Positions 1 through 9,690 of a stretch of DNA of 64,000 nucleotides are shown piece after piece (positions within the stretch are counted from its first letter, which is position 1; every line of letters begins with the position of its first letter). This DNA is from Periplaneta americana (lineage: Eukaryota > Arthropoda > Insecta > Blattodea > Blattidae): assembly GCF_040183065.1 (NCBI RefSeq), contig NC_091125.1, positions 130,401,121-130,465,120 on the forward strand. Reading direction: 5' to 3'. The position numbers and the translations under genes are program-made. Under the pieces are notes generated by a model. It was not told where the DNA came from and did not search any database. It was given only the letters and a program-made list of their open reading frames with translations.

Positions 1-313
1 TTTCAGAAAAGAGCTAAGACAGCCCAGCATTTACAGAGGGACGAGCAGAAGCAGGTGGGGGAAATCGGGATGCGACGTAGGCAAACGGACAGTACCTGTG
101 CGAAAATATGATTCAATATTGAAAGCTCTTTCGTCACTGGAAAACGCGAACATATTTCTGGAACGTACTATACTCAGTAACTCAGTACTGCTTACTATCT
201 GCGGTCTGGTTCTGTGTAGAGTTGGAACTTCCTTAGTAGAAGGGGTGGGAGTGAAGTACATTCAAAAACTCAGGTACAATAAAAATTGAAGTAAAAATAA
301 AATGATGTCCCTG
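1..313. mobile_element. TA-flanked non-autonomous TIR element, copy 1 (right part only)
   Basis: This is the right-hand part of a non-autonomous DNA transposon cut by the window edge. Its end, TAAAATGATGTCCCTG followed by TA, matches the ends of two complete copies at 20621-21721 and 50683-51806. The internal sequence also matches them (AGAGCTAAGACAGCCCAGC near the left, GTGGGAGTGAAGTACATTC near 246). The short ORFs inside are not conserved between copies, so I see no coding capacity. It lies in the UGT gene 1 intron upstream of the exon at 2409. Confidence 0.8.
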
Positions 314-332
314 TATAAGCAGTAACATGAGT

Positions 333-875
333 TGCTGCCAAGAAGTCAAAAGGAGAATAACAATGGCTAAGGAAGCTTTTAAAGGAAGCTTTTAATAGAA
401 GAAGCATATTCTGCAGACATCTGGAGAAAAAACTAAGAAAAAAACTAGTGAAGTGCTTTGTGTGGAGTGTATGAGGCAGAAACATAGACATTACGACGAA
501 GTGAAGAGAAGCGAATGGAAGCATTTGAAATGTGGATATGGAGAAGGATGGAGCGTGTGAAATGGACAGTAAGAAACGAAGCTGTATTGGAAAGAGTGGA
601 TGAAGAAAGAATGATGATGAAACTGATCATAAAGAGGAAAAGGAATTGGCTGGATCACTTGTCGAGAAGAAACTGCCTACTAAAGGATGCATTGGAAGGA
701 ATGATAGGCCTAAACGGGAGAAGAGTTCGAGGCAGAAGAAGATATCAGATGTTAGACGACATTAAGATATATGGATCATATGCAGAGACAAAAAGGAAGG
801 CAGAAAATAGGAAAGACTGGAGAATGCTGCGCAGTGAAAGACTTGCCCTTGGGCAGAACAATATGAATGAATGAA
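333..875 (+). mobile_element. 3' fragment of a non-LTR LINE (family L2), decayed
   Basis: Conceptual translation gives the C-terminal tail of a LINE reverse transcriptase: a region ending in FEMWIWRRMERVKWT (from about 522), then RKRNWLDHL, CLLKDALEGM and RRVRGRRRYQML. The part upstream (345-510) keeps the family's LRKKLVKCFVW stretch, but a stop and a frameshift break the usual LYGAETW motif. The body ends in a short (TGAA)n tail at 862-875, as expected for target-primed insertion. A second copy in the opposite orientation, with a much longer tail, lies at 12349-12955. The RT core and endonuclease are absent, so this is a 5'-truncated dead copy. It abuts the TIR element that ends at 313. Confidence 0.75.
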
Positions 876-940
876 TAAATCGTATATTGTAAATGTAATT
901 AAATGTCACAGTACATATTTTAATAAACAAATATATATCT

Positions 941-1936
941 TGACCAAAACTACTTCCGACTTGACAGCTTACAGAGAAGGGGGAGCAGTGTTGTCATGTT
1001 GCCCATCTTTCGTGTAAGTGAGCGCACTGCCGATAGAGTGCAGTAATGAACGGCTGACATGAACACATATTTCTAACCAATTTGTTGAACACTAGGCATT
1101 AAAATTGGTGTTCATCATTATTTTTATTAGTCTATTATCATAAGAAGTGGTGGTGGTGGTGGAGGTGGTGGTGTTATTCAGTATAATACCGTTAGAAAAG
1201 CGTCGAAAGGACTGTAAACTGTAAAAACAGGTTTAAATTTAATAGGAAGCCTTTACTTTTATGAGTGTCGGTATTCTTCAATGTAATATTGTTAGAAAGG
1301 CGTTGAAGAAATTGTAAACTGTAAAAATATTTATGATTAATAATCTACACGGCCTTTTTCTTTTCCAATATCGATAACAGTGCTTTTATTAATTTTAACA
1401 CAAGAAGCAGTTCTCATTACGACTTGCGCCAAAGATAAAAGAGGCCCGCCATTATCTTTTTCCATCTCAAAATACTCTCTTACATTACACACCACCTCTC
1501 GCGCTTGACTCTTTAACGGGGCACCTTGTTCAATAATCTTTGTTCTCCGCCTGCCTTTTCTTCCTTCCGACATTGCACAAATCACCTGTTTAGAAACTAT
1601 CGCAGAAACTAGAAAACACACACATTCCACCAATAACAACGAAGATAATACGTCTAATCTAATTTAAACACAATAATTATCGATACACTGAAACAATAAT
1701 ACAACTAAATAATATTTTTAATTCACACAAAGCACGCGCTAACCGGCCAAATCAAAGTCATTCCGGGCACTGTATTCACCACTATGCCGTGGTATTCACG
1801 TGCAGATTGTAAACACAGACACGGCAACACCGTCCCGTTATTATGGTTACGCGTCTCTCGTGATTGGTTGATTTGAATGGTTGCCATGGTAACATGCTAA
1901 AGGCGCCATTTGTCAGGTCGGAAGTAGTTTTGGGCA
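941..1936. mobile_element. TIR element carrying an orphan transposase N-terminus
   Basis: The ends are 26-bp terminal inverted repeats matching at 24 positions: TGACCAAAACTACTTCC at 941 and its complement ending at 1936. Between them lie a GGTGGT-rich patch (1148-1172), a diverged direct repeat (1174-1226 and 1271-1326, both ending CTGTAAACTGTAAAAA) and a minus-strand partial transposase ORF. I could not find a convincing target duplication. The size and lack of a catalytic domain indicate a non-autonomous or deleted Tc/IS630-like element; the superfamily is inference. Confidence 0.6.
1337..1639 (-). pseudogene. Orphan N-terminal helix-turn-helix region of an IS630/Tc-like transposase
   Basis: This 100-codon minus-strand ORF lies inside the TIR element at 941-1936. 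Its middle (KSQAREVVCNVREYFE, then GGPLLSLAQVV and KINKSTVIDIGKEK) resembles the N-terminal DNA-binding region that precedes DDE domains in IS630/Tc1-like transposases of aphids and termites. No DDE catalytic domain follows: the ORF stops and the element ends within 400 bp. The start codon is uncertain because the conserved part begins near residue 40. I read it as a deleted transposase gene. A small host DNA-binding protein is possible but unlikely, given the flanking inverted repeats. Confidence 0.45.
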
Positions 1937-2239
1937 GATCATAGATAAGCATACAAACATAAAATATTAATGCAAAACGTTGTGTGCCAGTCCACTGGAT
2001 AAAAGTAAGGCTCAACTATCTTGATGCGCATGCGTCAATGTCGGTTTGCGATTGATACGCAATTTTTTCAGACCGTCAGAAAATTGTCTGCTGCGGTCTG
2101 AAGCGTTCTACCGCCGCCAACTTCAAGACAAGCGTAGAGTGAGACCTCTGCCATTGATTGAATAGCAATTATACTTCTCTCCTCCTCTGCCGGCAATGTT
2201 TACTTTTCCTGTAAGACATTATGGAACGAAGTATAGTCA

Positions 2240-2379
2240 GTGATGTATACAATCAAAGGGGAAAGAAACTGGCCACCCTATCCTATTATCTCCTGACTTA
2301 GTTGTCTCATAAGTAATGCCTTATTGATGTCACTTATGAGGTTCAAACCTGTCTTCGAACTGTTGACTAAACAACGACA
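2240..2379 (+). repeat. Interspersed repeat family R, copy 1
   Basis: A stretch of about 140 bp containing GAAAGAAACTGGCCACCC, CCTTATTGATGTCACTTATG and GTTCAAACCTGTCTTCGAAC recurs at 8845-9082, in part at 38752-38862, and reversed and split at 47665-48310. It has no TIRs and no tRNA-like boxes. Copies end in GTTGACTAAA followed by CAA or TAA repeats, which suggests a retroposon tail. Here it ends 29 bp before the UGT exon at 2409, next to the splice acceptor. Confidence 0.7.
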
Positions 2380-2408
2380 ACAAAGAAAAATTTCTTGCTC
2401 TGTTACAG

Positions 2409-2628
2409 CCCATCCAAACATCAGGATATTCGTAACTCACTGTGGAAGACTGAGCATGATGGAAGGGATACACTGGAAGGTGCCAATTGTAGGGATTCCT
2501 CTTGTGCTTGATCATTATGCAAATATGAGATTACTGCTAAACAGAGGAGTCGGAGTGCAGCTCGATTACAACTCACTTACAAAAGAGGGCATTCTTTCAG
2601 CGATGAGGGAAATTCTCAGCAATGACAT
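2409..2628 (+). CDS. UDP-glucuronosyltransferase gene 1, penultimate coding exon
   Basis: This 220-bp internal exon encodes the C-terminal sugar-donor-binding part of a UGT. Translation starts HPNIRIFVTHCGRLSMMEG and continues to VPIVGIPLVLDHYANM, the family's signature block. The acceptor is a pyrimidine-rich run ending in TGTTACAG (2401-2408); the donor is CAT|GTAAGT at 2629. The intron phases fit the last exon at 10011: this exon ends with two bases of a codon and the next supplies one. Two signature positions are unusual. The common THGG is THCG, and the D-Q pair that usually contacts the sugar is D-H. The enzyme may therefore use an atypical donor or be impaired; nothing else looks broken. 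Upstream exons lie left of the window. Confidence 0.9.
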
Positions 2629-2754
2629 GTAAGTAATTCTGTATTACTATTGATTAACCGATATATCCTGGGATTCAAAGAAATGGATCCGAGGTTTAAT
2701 TGTTACCCACTCAAGTAGTACCGGAGTTCGATTCCAGGAATTTTCTCTGATGCA

Positions 2755-3012
2755 GGTTTTATACAGAATGGACCGTAACTAATATCATTCATTTTAGGGG
2801 ATTATTCTTTGAGATATTTCAAACAAAAAAAAAAGTGTAATACAATTTTGTTTATTTTTGCTTCCTTTTCGAGATAAAAATTGTTTTATGTAAAACATTT
2901 CATAGCGTGTATTGGGAAAGCCATTCATTTAATTCCCTATATTCTCAGTCAATTTAAAAGAGCAGTGTATTATGACAATATATGATTGAAAGAATTTTAT
3001 TTTCATCCTTTA
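2755..3012 (-). repeat. Arm of an inverted repeat pair (partner at 6040-6310)
   Basis: About 250 bp is the diverged reverse complement of 6040-6310. Shared blocks include TTTGAGATATTTCAAAC, CGAGATAAAAATTGTTTTAT and CAGTCAATTTAA. The pair is probably two oppositely oriented copies of one dispersed repeat rather than the TIRs of one element, because the sequence between them is a mix of unrelated insertions. The family is unknown to me. This copy stops just before the hAT-like end at 3020. Confidence 0.6.
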
Positions 3013-3278
3013 ATTATGCCAGGGCTGGGCACATTACGTGATTCTGAGAAATGAGCGCTGTTTACTTTAAAGAGCATTTCTCCCGAGCGGTGTGACGCTT
3101 GCATACTGTACGTCAGCCGTGGCGAAAAGGCCATGGTGCGCCGAGCCACTGTGTAAGCTGCAACGTGCATAGCACCTATGGAGGGAGGCGGACAACCGAA
3201 GGGGAAGTTAATGTTTAGGACGTGTAACGAAGAAATAAATGAACAAGAAAACATAGGACACATTATCACAACCTAAAA

Positions 3279-3560
3279 TTAACTGTCTTCAGAATGTCTC
3301 TGCGACAAAGTTTCAAAATCAGGAATTATGTCACTTACTGCCAATCGTAGTTGATCACGAAGGTATTTGTCTGTCAGTCGTGATCTACGGGTAAATTTGA
3401 TTTTTACTATTTTCATTGTTGAAAATAATTTTTCACAAACGTAAGTTACAGCGAACATGGCTTCAACAGAGCAAGCGAAAGAACGAAGCTTCAAATATTT
3501 ATTTTTTTCCAAAGATTTGAAAAGTTCAATATCTGTCAAGTCCTTACATCTAGCTTTCAT
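3279..3560 (-). pseudogene. hAT transposase C-terminal dimerisation fragment
   Basis: The fragment reads AMFAVTYVCEKLFSTMKIVK and then FTRRSRLTDKYLRDQLRLA, followed by IIPDFETL. This matches the C-terminal hAT dimerisation region as found in GTF2IRD2/ZBED5-like proteins, where the usual sequence is a Cys-Glu-x-Leu-Phe-Ser motif and an SRLTDxxL motif. Only about 93 codons are open and the RNase H-like catalytic core is missing. The zinc-finger half of the same gene lies further right (3720-3900, same strand). It is a remnant of a deleted transposon. Confidence 0.7.
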
Positions 3561-3652
3561 TTAACGTCACATTGTAAATCTGTGAGTTTAAATTGAAAAT
3601 CTAACCGCATTATTCGTACATCTGCTGTAAAAGAATCGACGTACAGAGATGA

Positions 3653-3657
3653 TAATG

Positions 3658-3707
<50 letters not shown>
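3653..3707. repeat. (AAT)n microsatellite
   Basis: An uninterrupted ATA/AAT trinucleotide run lies between the two hAT transposase fragments. The same trinucleotide recurs at 8751-8819, 9084-9111, 9355-9413, 10742-10794 and 12128-12190. Confidence 0.95.
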
Positions 3708-3712
<5 letters not shown>

Positions 3713-3719
3713 ACCTTTT

Positions 3720-3900
3720 AAATGTTTCATCAGTAACATGTAGTAACTTATAATGCCGTTTTATGTTATACAACCGTTTTCCTAGTAATATTTGTGAACA
3801 AATCATACATATAATATTTTCATCATATTGTAAGCAAAGGAATGCATCCTCCCATCCTACTTGAAACTTTCGTTTTTTATAGAGGTACATGGTTTCGAGA
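3720..3900 (-). pseudogene. hAT transposase N-terminal zinc finger fragment
   Basis: The minus strand encodes KKRKFQVGWEDAFLCLQYD, then CMICSQILLGKRLYNIKRHY and KLLHVTDETFKRL. The C-x2-C ... H-x4-H pattern with a YNIKRHY core is the zinc finger that opens GTF2IRD2/ZBED5-type hAT transposases. Reading runs straight into the (AAT)n tract at 3653-3707 as poly-isoleucine, so the original coding continuation is lost. An ORF extends upstream of the finger to 4124, but I cannot recognise it. Confidence 0.65.
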
Positions 3901-4494
3901 GAGATATTGCGACGATACGCCACTCGCAGGTCCGAGACAAATACAAATAGAACGGAGTTTGACTCCAGTGAGTAAGAGGGTGGGGGTTGTGGGTAGGAAG
4001 CGAGAGAAAAGCACTGCGAGCCACAATGTGCTCGTGAGTCGCATTTTCGCCGCGGCTGCTGTACGTCACTCGCTGTCATTCCAGTGGTGACTCTGCAGTA
4101 GGATGGCGAACTTTGAAGATGCATCCGCCTGAAAAGCTGTATGTCAGATGAAAACGTAAATTATATTTTGAACATGGCTAATTCATTTGTCCCAAACATT
4201 AAACGACTTCTGCAAATGAAACGATCTCATAAGTCTCGGAAAACAACCACATAGTTATTTTGGTTATTGAGTTTGAAAAAGTTTTGTTTCAATAGCAAAT
4301 ATTTATTGATTTCAGATTGATAGAAGTACGATTTTGTTACAATAGTTTATTCATACAAAAAAGGGTGTAAGAGAATGTTTATTATTAATTTTGTTATTGC
4401 GTTTATTTTATTTATTTAACTAGCTAGCTAGTGAGTACAAATTAAATTTATAAAACAAAACCGTAAGAGCCAGGCTCATGTACAGTGTGGTCTT

Positions 4495-4752
4495 TTTTTA
4501 ATTTTAGTAGGATATTTTACGACGCTTTATCAACATCTTTGGTTATTTAGCGTCTGAATGAGATGAAGGTGATAATGCCGGTGAAATGAGTCCGGGGTCC
4601 AGCACCGAAAGTTACCCAGCATTTGCTCATATTGGGTTGAGGGAAAACTCCGGAAAAAAACTCAACCAGGTAACTTGTCCCGACCGGGAATCGAACCCGG
4701 GCCACCTGGTTTCGCGGCCAGATGCGCTGACCGTTACTCCACAGGTGTGGAC
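4495..4752 (-). mobile_element. tRNA-derived SINE family A, copy 1, with 14-bp target duplication
   Basis: On the minus strand the head carries an RNA polymerase III A box-like TGGAGTAACGGTCAGCGC and a B box GGTTCGATTCCCGG, then a body with GGTTGAG...CCCTCAACCCAATA and the 3' module GCGTCGTAAAATA. The insertion is flanked by perfect 14-bp repeats TACAGTGTGGTCTT at 4481-4494 and 4753-4766. No protein is encoded. Confidence 0.9.
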
Positions 4753-4890
4753 TACAGTGTGGTCTTAGCCAATAATATAACGTTAAATTTACAAGGACAG
4801 TAAATTTCTGATTTAAATCCTTTATTACATATGTATATATTATTAATATCATTATGTAATTGTTAAAGCATTGTGCATATAGCCTACAGA

Positions 4891-4892
<2 letters not shown>

Positions 4893-4932
<40 letters not shown>

Positions 4933-4934
4933 CC
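4893..4934. repeat. (GT)n/(GC)n microsatellite
   Basis: A pure GT run passes into a short GC run and back to GTGT, which can form alternating purine-pyrimidine DNA. It lies between SINE A copy 1 and the RTE-P derivative. Confidence 0.9.
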
Positions 4935-5008
4935 CGTGTGTATATGTGTGTAGAGCGAAGTTTATTTCATTAAATTAATAAGAGTGTTAAAAAGTCTATA
5001 CTGTACAA

Positions 5009-5801
5009 AGTCCTATCACCACGGCATGGCGCGTCCTCAGGTTGCGGATAGAGGAGACGGCCTCCAGATATGGAGGGTAGCTGCGAATATATTGAATAAG
5101 CAGTCGTGGACAGCCGATAAGGGGTGGTCCTCCAGCTTGGGGGTTGGGCGAAGGACTAATAACCCATCACCGTAAAAAAACAGCTTGTTACGAAACCTAA
5201 CAGTAAGCTTCGGAATGGGACTGATTCTCCGGCACGACCACAGCAAAGGAAAAAGGTTATAAGATTTGGTACATGGAACGTAACTAGTCTTTATAGAACA
5301 GGTGGAGTAACATTAGTAGCAAAAGAACTAGCTAGATATATAATAGACATCGTGGGAGTACAAGAGGTTAGGTTAGATGGGAATGGCATATCACAAATAG
5401 GCGATTACTTACTGTATTATAGGAAAGGAAACGATAATCACCAATTAGGAACAGGATTCTTTGTACATAAAAGAATAAAATCAGCAGTAAAAAAGGTCGA
5501 ATTTATCAGTGACAGGTTATCGTATTTAGTACTTAAGGGTAGATGGTGCGATATCGTAGTTATAAATGCTCACGCCCCTACAGAAGAGAAAGACGACCAT
5601 ATAAAGAATAGCACCTTTGGGGAGGCCGAGAAGCAGGTGGGAAGATAATATTAAAATGGATTTGAGGGAGGTGGGATATGATGGTGGAGACTGGATTAAT
5701 CTTGCTCAGGATAGGAACCAATGGCGGGCTTATGTGAGGGTGGCAATGAACCTCCGGGTTTCTTAAAAGCCAGTAAGTAAGTAAATAAGTAAGTAAGTAA
5801 G
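5009..5801 (+). mobile_element. RTE-P LINE, internally deleted derivative 1 with target duplication
   Basis: This 0.8 kb copy keeps the RTE-P 5' region (from CCTATCACCACGGCATGGC) and the first part of the endonuclease (to about 5617). It then jumps to the last 170 bp of the element (GGGGAGGCCGAGAAGC onward) and the AAGT-repeat tail. Perfect 10-bp duplications TACTGTACAA lie at 4999-5008 and 5802-5811. The endonuclease frame is open across the retained part ([22 protein letters not shown]), but most of the protein is gone, so the copy is non-autonomous. Its first 19 bases differ from the full-length element, which begins CCATGTATGGTGGGTCC. Confidence 0.9.
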
Positions 5802-6039
5802 TACTGTACAATGAATGATATAATATCCTTATAAACTATTATGTACTGACAGACTGAATGGATAGAACAACCGTGGCTCTTGTTATATTAATGCTGGGAA
5901 GGTAGCTGTAATGTAAGTCCGGCTACACGGAGCCGCTCTCATGCCCGGCGCTGAATTATGCAGAAATTTAATCCGAACAAAATAATGTAACATTGTAAAA
6001 TTCTTTTGCAGACGAAAAGTTGCATATGTTTGGATCAAA

Positions 6040-6310
6040 TTTCTGTACATTTAAAGGGCAAAAATAAAATTCGTTCAATCGTTTATTTTATCATACGCTG
6101 TTTTCTTAAATTGACTGAGCATATTTGGAATGAAATCAATGACTTTCCCAAAAAACGTTATGAAATGTTTCATATAAAACAATTTTTATCTCGAAAAGAA
6201 AGTAAAAACGAGCAAAATTGTATTAAACTTTTTTGTTTGAAATATCTCAAAGCATAATCCCCTGAAATTGATGAATTTACTTACTGTTCAGCGTATAGGG
6301 CCTATATGGC
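6040..6310 (+). repeat. Arm of an inverted repeat pair (partner at 2755-3012)
   Basis: This is the reverse-complement partner of the repeat at 2755-3012, diverged by scattered changes. It is open in one frame for 83 codons (6006-6257), but that frame is not kept in the partner, so I do not call a gene. Confidence 0.6.
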
Positions 6311-6453
6311 TCAAATAGGACGCGGTGCTTCCACGTTATTTGGGAGTCCTTGTTATTGAAATGGAACCTCGCTCAACTGTGTAATGTCTGAGGTGAGCAT
6401 CTAGCAAAGCGCTGATCCCGCTTCATGTAATGTTTTGTGTATTTATATAAAAC

Positions 6454-6606
6454 AGGCATGTCCAACCAGGACAGATCTAGCCTTCAATCGAGGTAAAACA
6501 GTGACGTAGAATCTCAGAATACTATGCAGGCATACTGATAAGAAGATATTCTACGTCACTGTTGCACCTCGATTGAAGGCTAGATCTGCCTCGGCTGGGC
6601 ATGCCT
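6454..6606. repeat. Long hairpin (59-bp imperfect arms)
   Basis: The left arm (6454-6512) and right arm (6548-6606) are near-perfect inverted copies around a 35-base loop. Paired blocks include GATCTAGCCTTCAATCGAGGT and its complement, and CAGTGACGTAGAAT with ATTCTACGTCACTG. It looks like a small foldback MITE; as intronic RNA it would form a long stem. Confidence 0.85.
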
Positions 6607-6919
6607 GATGTAGGCCTAGATCATGTCGAAGCAGCCCATTATTACTTAGAGTTATGGTAAATCTCGCCAGGTGACGAAGGAAATTTCCTGTTCAACGATA
6701 GACGAATGGATGAATCAATAGATTAATTAATTTTATAAAATTCTTGAGTCGTGAATTGCTGTACTGATGGATTCTGCGACTGATGGTTTGTTCGACTTGT
6801 GAATTGTTGGGATGATGGATTGCTCTGCCAAGGAATGACACGGGTAATTGATTTGGATTATGGGATGCATATATGATGGTAGTTGGATTGGTTGATGTTT
6901 GAATTGTATAATGATGAAT

Positions 6920-7104
6920 TTAATAAATAGATTTTATTAATTTAATTTTATTAATTTAATTTATTTTATTCATTTTATTTTATTTATTTATTTAGTTATT
7001 TATTTATTTTATTTTATTTAGTTTATTTAATTTATTTTGTTTATTTTGTTTATTTAGTTTATTTACTTTATTTTGTTTATTTTATTTATTTAATTTCATT
7101 AATT

Positions 7105-7135
<31 letters not shown>

Positions 7136-7355
7136 CTTATTTATTTATTTACTTACTTATTTATTTATTTAATTATTTATTTATTTACTCATTTATTTAT
7201 TTACTTATTTATTTACTTACTTACTTAATTATACTTACTTGTACTTATACTTACTTAGTTAGTTACCGTACTTATTTATTTATTTACTTATTTATTTATT
7301 TACTTATTTATTTATTTATTCATTTATTCATTCATTCATTCATTTATTTATTTAT
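6920..7355. repeat. Degenerate (TTTA)n tract
   Basis: About 430 bp of TTTA/TTTG/TTAC tetranucleotide variants, with no coding content. It passes directly into the GATT/GATG tract that follows. Confidence 0.9.
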
Positions 7356-8515
7356 AGGTGAGTGACTAGACTGATGGGTTGGTTGGTAGATTGATTGATT
7401 GATTGATCCATATAAATAATTATTTGTGAAAGAATGTAAAGATGGGTGAGTGGCTGGATAGATGAATGTATAGATGGAATTATAGTTAGGTGCATTGATG
7501 GTTGATTGATTGATCGATTGGTCTATTGAAAGTATTATTTGTGTCAGGGTGAAAATATGTGTGAGTGGATGGGTTGTGTAGGTAGATGGAAGGATAAGTG
7601 CAAGGATTGAATAATTGATTTAATTGATTGGTGGGTGAGATCACTCAATGAATGGTTCATAGATTGGTGTATGATGGGTGTAATGACGACTAGGTTAGTG
7701 GATAGTATAATCGGGGTAGATTTATTGACGGATAAATGGAGTGATTGATTGATTGATTGAATATTTGACTTATTGACGTAATAATGAACGTGATTATTTA
7801 TTAATGGACGTAATGATGAAGGGTGGATAGTTTGAATGGTGGGTGGAATTATTAATGGTTGGATAGAACATTGGGTGAGCGTATGCAATAAAGGATGTTT
7901 GGATGAAATTATAGATGGAGTAGGAGGAATATTATGGATGGGTGAATGAAATTATGCATGTGTGGATGGAATGATTTATTGATTTATTGGCTGATAGATT
8001 TATTTCAGGTAGTTAAATTGCTTGATGGGTGGATTGATTAATGGGAGGATTTGTTGATTAGTTGGTTGATTAAATGATCGATTGATCGATTTATTGATTT
8101 ATTGGCTGAAAAGTGAGTACCGTAGATTGTTTGATGAGTGGGTCTATTCATTAGTAGATGAGTGGATTATTGTTGCGTGGTTGGATCGATTGTTGAATGG
8201 GTGGATGGATAGAGTTATAGATTGATTTATTTATTCATCAATCGACTGATTTAAATACGTGTGGATTGATGAGTGGGTCAATTGTTTGATGGGCGGAACT
8301 ATTGATTGATGGATGAGTTGCTTGATTTCTGGGAGGCTGGATTTATTGTTGGATTGGGTTGGGTGGATGGATTGAGTTATCGAGACATTGATCAACTGAT
8401 TGAATTCTTTAATGGTTGGAATCATTAATTGATTTATTTGTGGGTTGATTGATAGATGGTTGGAATGATTCATGGGCATGTAGATTTATTGAAGGGTTTT
8501 GGATTGATCGTAGAT
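7356..8515. repeat. Degenerate (GATT/GATG)n tract
   Basis: About 1.15 kb built from diverged four-base units such as GATTGATTGATTG and GGATGGATGG. The strand is strongly G and T rich. Long reading frames on the minus strand (Ser/Ile/Asn/His-rich) are artefacts of the repeat. With the TTTA tract it forms a 1.6 kb low-complexity block in the UGT intron. Confidence 0.9.
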
Positions 8516-8750
8516 GAGCAAAATAGCGAGTGTATGTATGGAAGGATAGACATAATTGAAAAATAAACACAGATCGTACAATTTTCAGGAATATACAGTA
8601 TTTAAATAGAATTCTAGAATCATGTAGAGAACGCACGTTTTTTGTCGTCATCTTTCGGTTAGCCGAGACGTTTGTATTCCTTATCTGGTGTATAAACCTA
8701 TGACCTGGTAGAATGTAAGAAAAGGCCCTATGGCCTTAACTCCGCCAGTA

Positions 8751-8752
8751 TA

Positions 8753-8819
<67 letters not shown>
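8751..8819. repeat. (AAT)n microsatellite
   Basis: An uninterrupted AAT run of about 69 bp lies just left of the family R copy. Confidence 0.95.
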
Positions 8820-8844
8820 TTGAGGTTCTGGCTGATATGTATAT

Positions 8845-9081
8845 TTATAATCAGGCAGTATATCTCACTTGACGGTATGTGTCAGAAGAAGAACAATTAA
8901 TTATTGTTTGTATGGATCTGAAGTCTGATTAGTGGAATATGTAGCTAATCGGCGATGTATGCATTGGAGGGGGAAAGGAACTAGCCACCCTACCCCATTA
9001 TCTCCTGGCTTAGTTGCCTCATGAATGATGCCTTATCGATGTTACTTATGTGGTTCAAACCTGTCTTTGGACAGTTGACTA

Positions 9082-9082
<1 letters not shown>
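8845..9082 (+). repeat. Interspersed repeat family R, copy 2 (longest)
   Basis: This copy holds both halves of the family: the left half (ATCAGGCAGTATATCTCAC, GATCTGAAGTCTGATTAG), also seen at 38752-38862, and the right half (GGAGGGGGAAAGGAACTAGC, GTTCAAACCTGTCTTTGG), also seen at 2240-2379. It ends GTTGACTAAA and runs into AAT repeats. I do not recognise the family. Confidence 0.7.
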
Positions 9083-9112
<30 letters not shown>

Positions 9113-9353
9113 GTCCACGCCTGTTGCGTAACGGTTAGCGCGTCTGGCCGCAAAATCAGGTGGCCCGGGTTCGAATCCCGGTTGGGGCAAGTTATCTTGT
9201 TGAGGTTGTTTCTGGGGTTTTCCCTCAATCCAATAAGAGCAAATGCTGGGTAAGTATCGGTGCTGGACCCCGGACTCATTTCATCGGATCATCACCTTCA
9301 TCCCATTCAGACGCTAAATAACCTAAGATGTTGATAAATAGTCGTAAAATAAC

Positions 9354-9412
<59 letters not shown>

Positions 9413-9413
9413 C
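9113..9413 (+). mobile_element. tRNA-derived SINE family A, copy 2, with (AAT)n tail
   Basis: Head GTCCACGCCTGTTGCG, B box GGGTTCGAATCCCGG, body CCCTCAATCCAATAAGAGC and 3' module GTCGTAAAATAACAT (ending about 9354) are followed by about 60 bp of AAT repeats to 9413. It is inserted directly after another AAT run (9084-9111), so the duplication is lost in the simple repeat. Confidence 0.88.
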
Positions 9414-9492
9414 TCTTTCTCGGTTATTTAGACTGTTGGAGTTAATAAGCTTGGAATGAATTGTGTTGTCATTATCAGAAGTGCAAGTTACT

Positions 9493-9690
9493 GATGGTTT
9501 AAGTACAGTCTAGTATGTACAGTCACGAAGCTCAATACGTAGGAAATATGCATCCATAGATAGTTGCTAATCACTAGGATCGCTACTATCGCCTCATCAC
9601 AAACAATGCGAAATAGTACCGGCACAGCCTATTGTTCCTAGCACCCTCAAAACTCAAGCTTCGTGACTGTATACACTAGACTGTGCTTTA
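9493..9690. mobile_element. MITE-like element with ~33-bp inverted ends
   Basis: The left end (CAGTCTAGTATGTACAGTC, ACGAAGCT) pairs with the right end (AGCTTCGTGACTGTATAC, ACTAGACTG) across about 180 bp. TTAA-like sequence occurs at both flanks, but the exact boundary is unclear. No coding content. Confidence 0.7.

Larger units (their letters stand above)
3020..4090 (-). mobile_element. Decayed hAT element (GTF2IRD2/ZBED5-like transposase)
   Basis: The left edge CAGGGCTGGGCAC at 3020 is a typical hAT terminus. Minus-strand fragments of a hAT transposase with an N-terminal zinc finger lie at 3279-3560 and 3720-3900; the middle of the gene is gone and an (AAT)n tract sits between the fragments. 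A matching subterminal block, TTCGCC(A/G)CGGCTG, occurs inverted near 3104-3125 and again at 4047-4065, so the right end should be near 4065-4130, but its terminal repeat is lost. No clean 8-bp duplication could be matched. Confidence 0.6.

Noticed and set aside
2324..2408. Coding extension of the UGT exon upstream of 2409
   Set aside because: The frame is open, but this stretch is repeat R plus the polypyrimidine tract and acceptor; the homologous protein begins at HPN.
4680..4745. tRNA gene from the B box GGTTCGATTCCCGG
   Set aside because: No cloverleaf with a paired acceptor stem; the sequence is the head of a SINE with a body, a tail and target duplications. The same applies at 9113, 10821, 32423, 39331, 42921, 50040, 52200, 55375 and 55650.
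4586..4768. Frames such as MSPGSSTE...CPDRESNPGH in several places
   Set aside because: They are translations of SINE family A on one or the other strand, not genes.
6006..6257. 83-codon frame as a gene
   Set aside because: It lies in a dispersed repeat (partner 2755-3012) and the frame is not preserved there.
7544..8651. Long minus-strand frames rich in Ser, Ile, Asn and His
   Set aside because: They are translations of the degenerate GATT/GATG repeat; there is no domain and no splice or start context.
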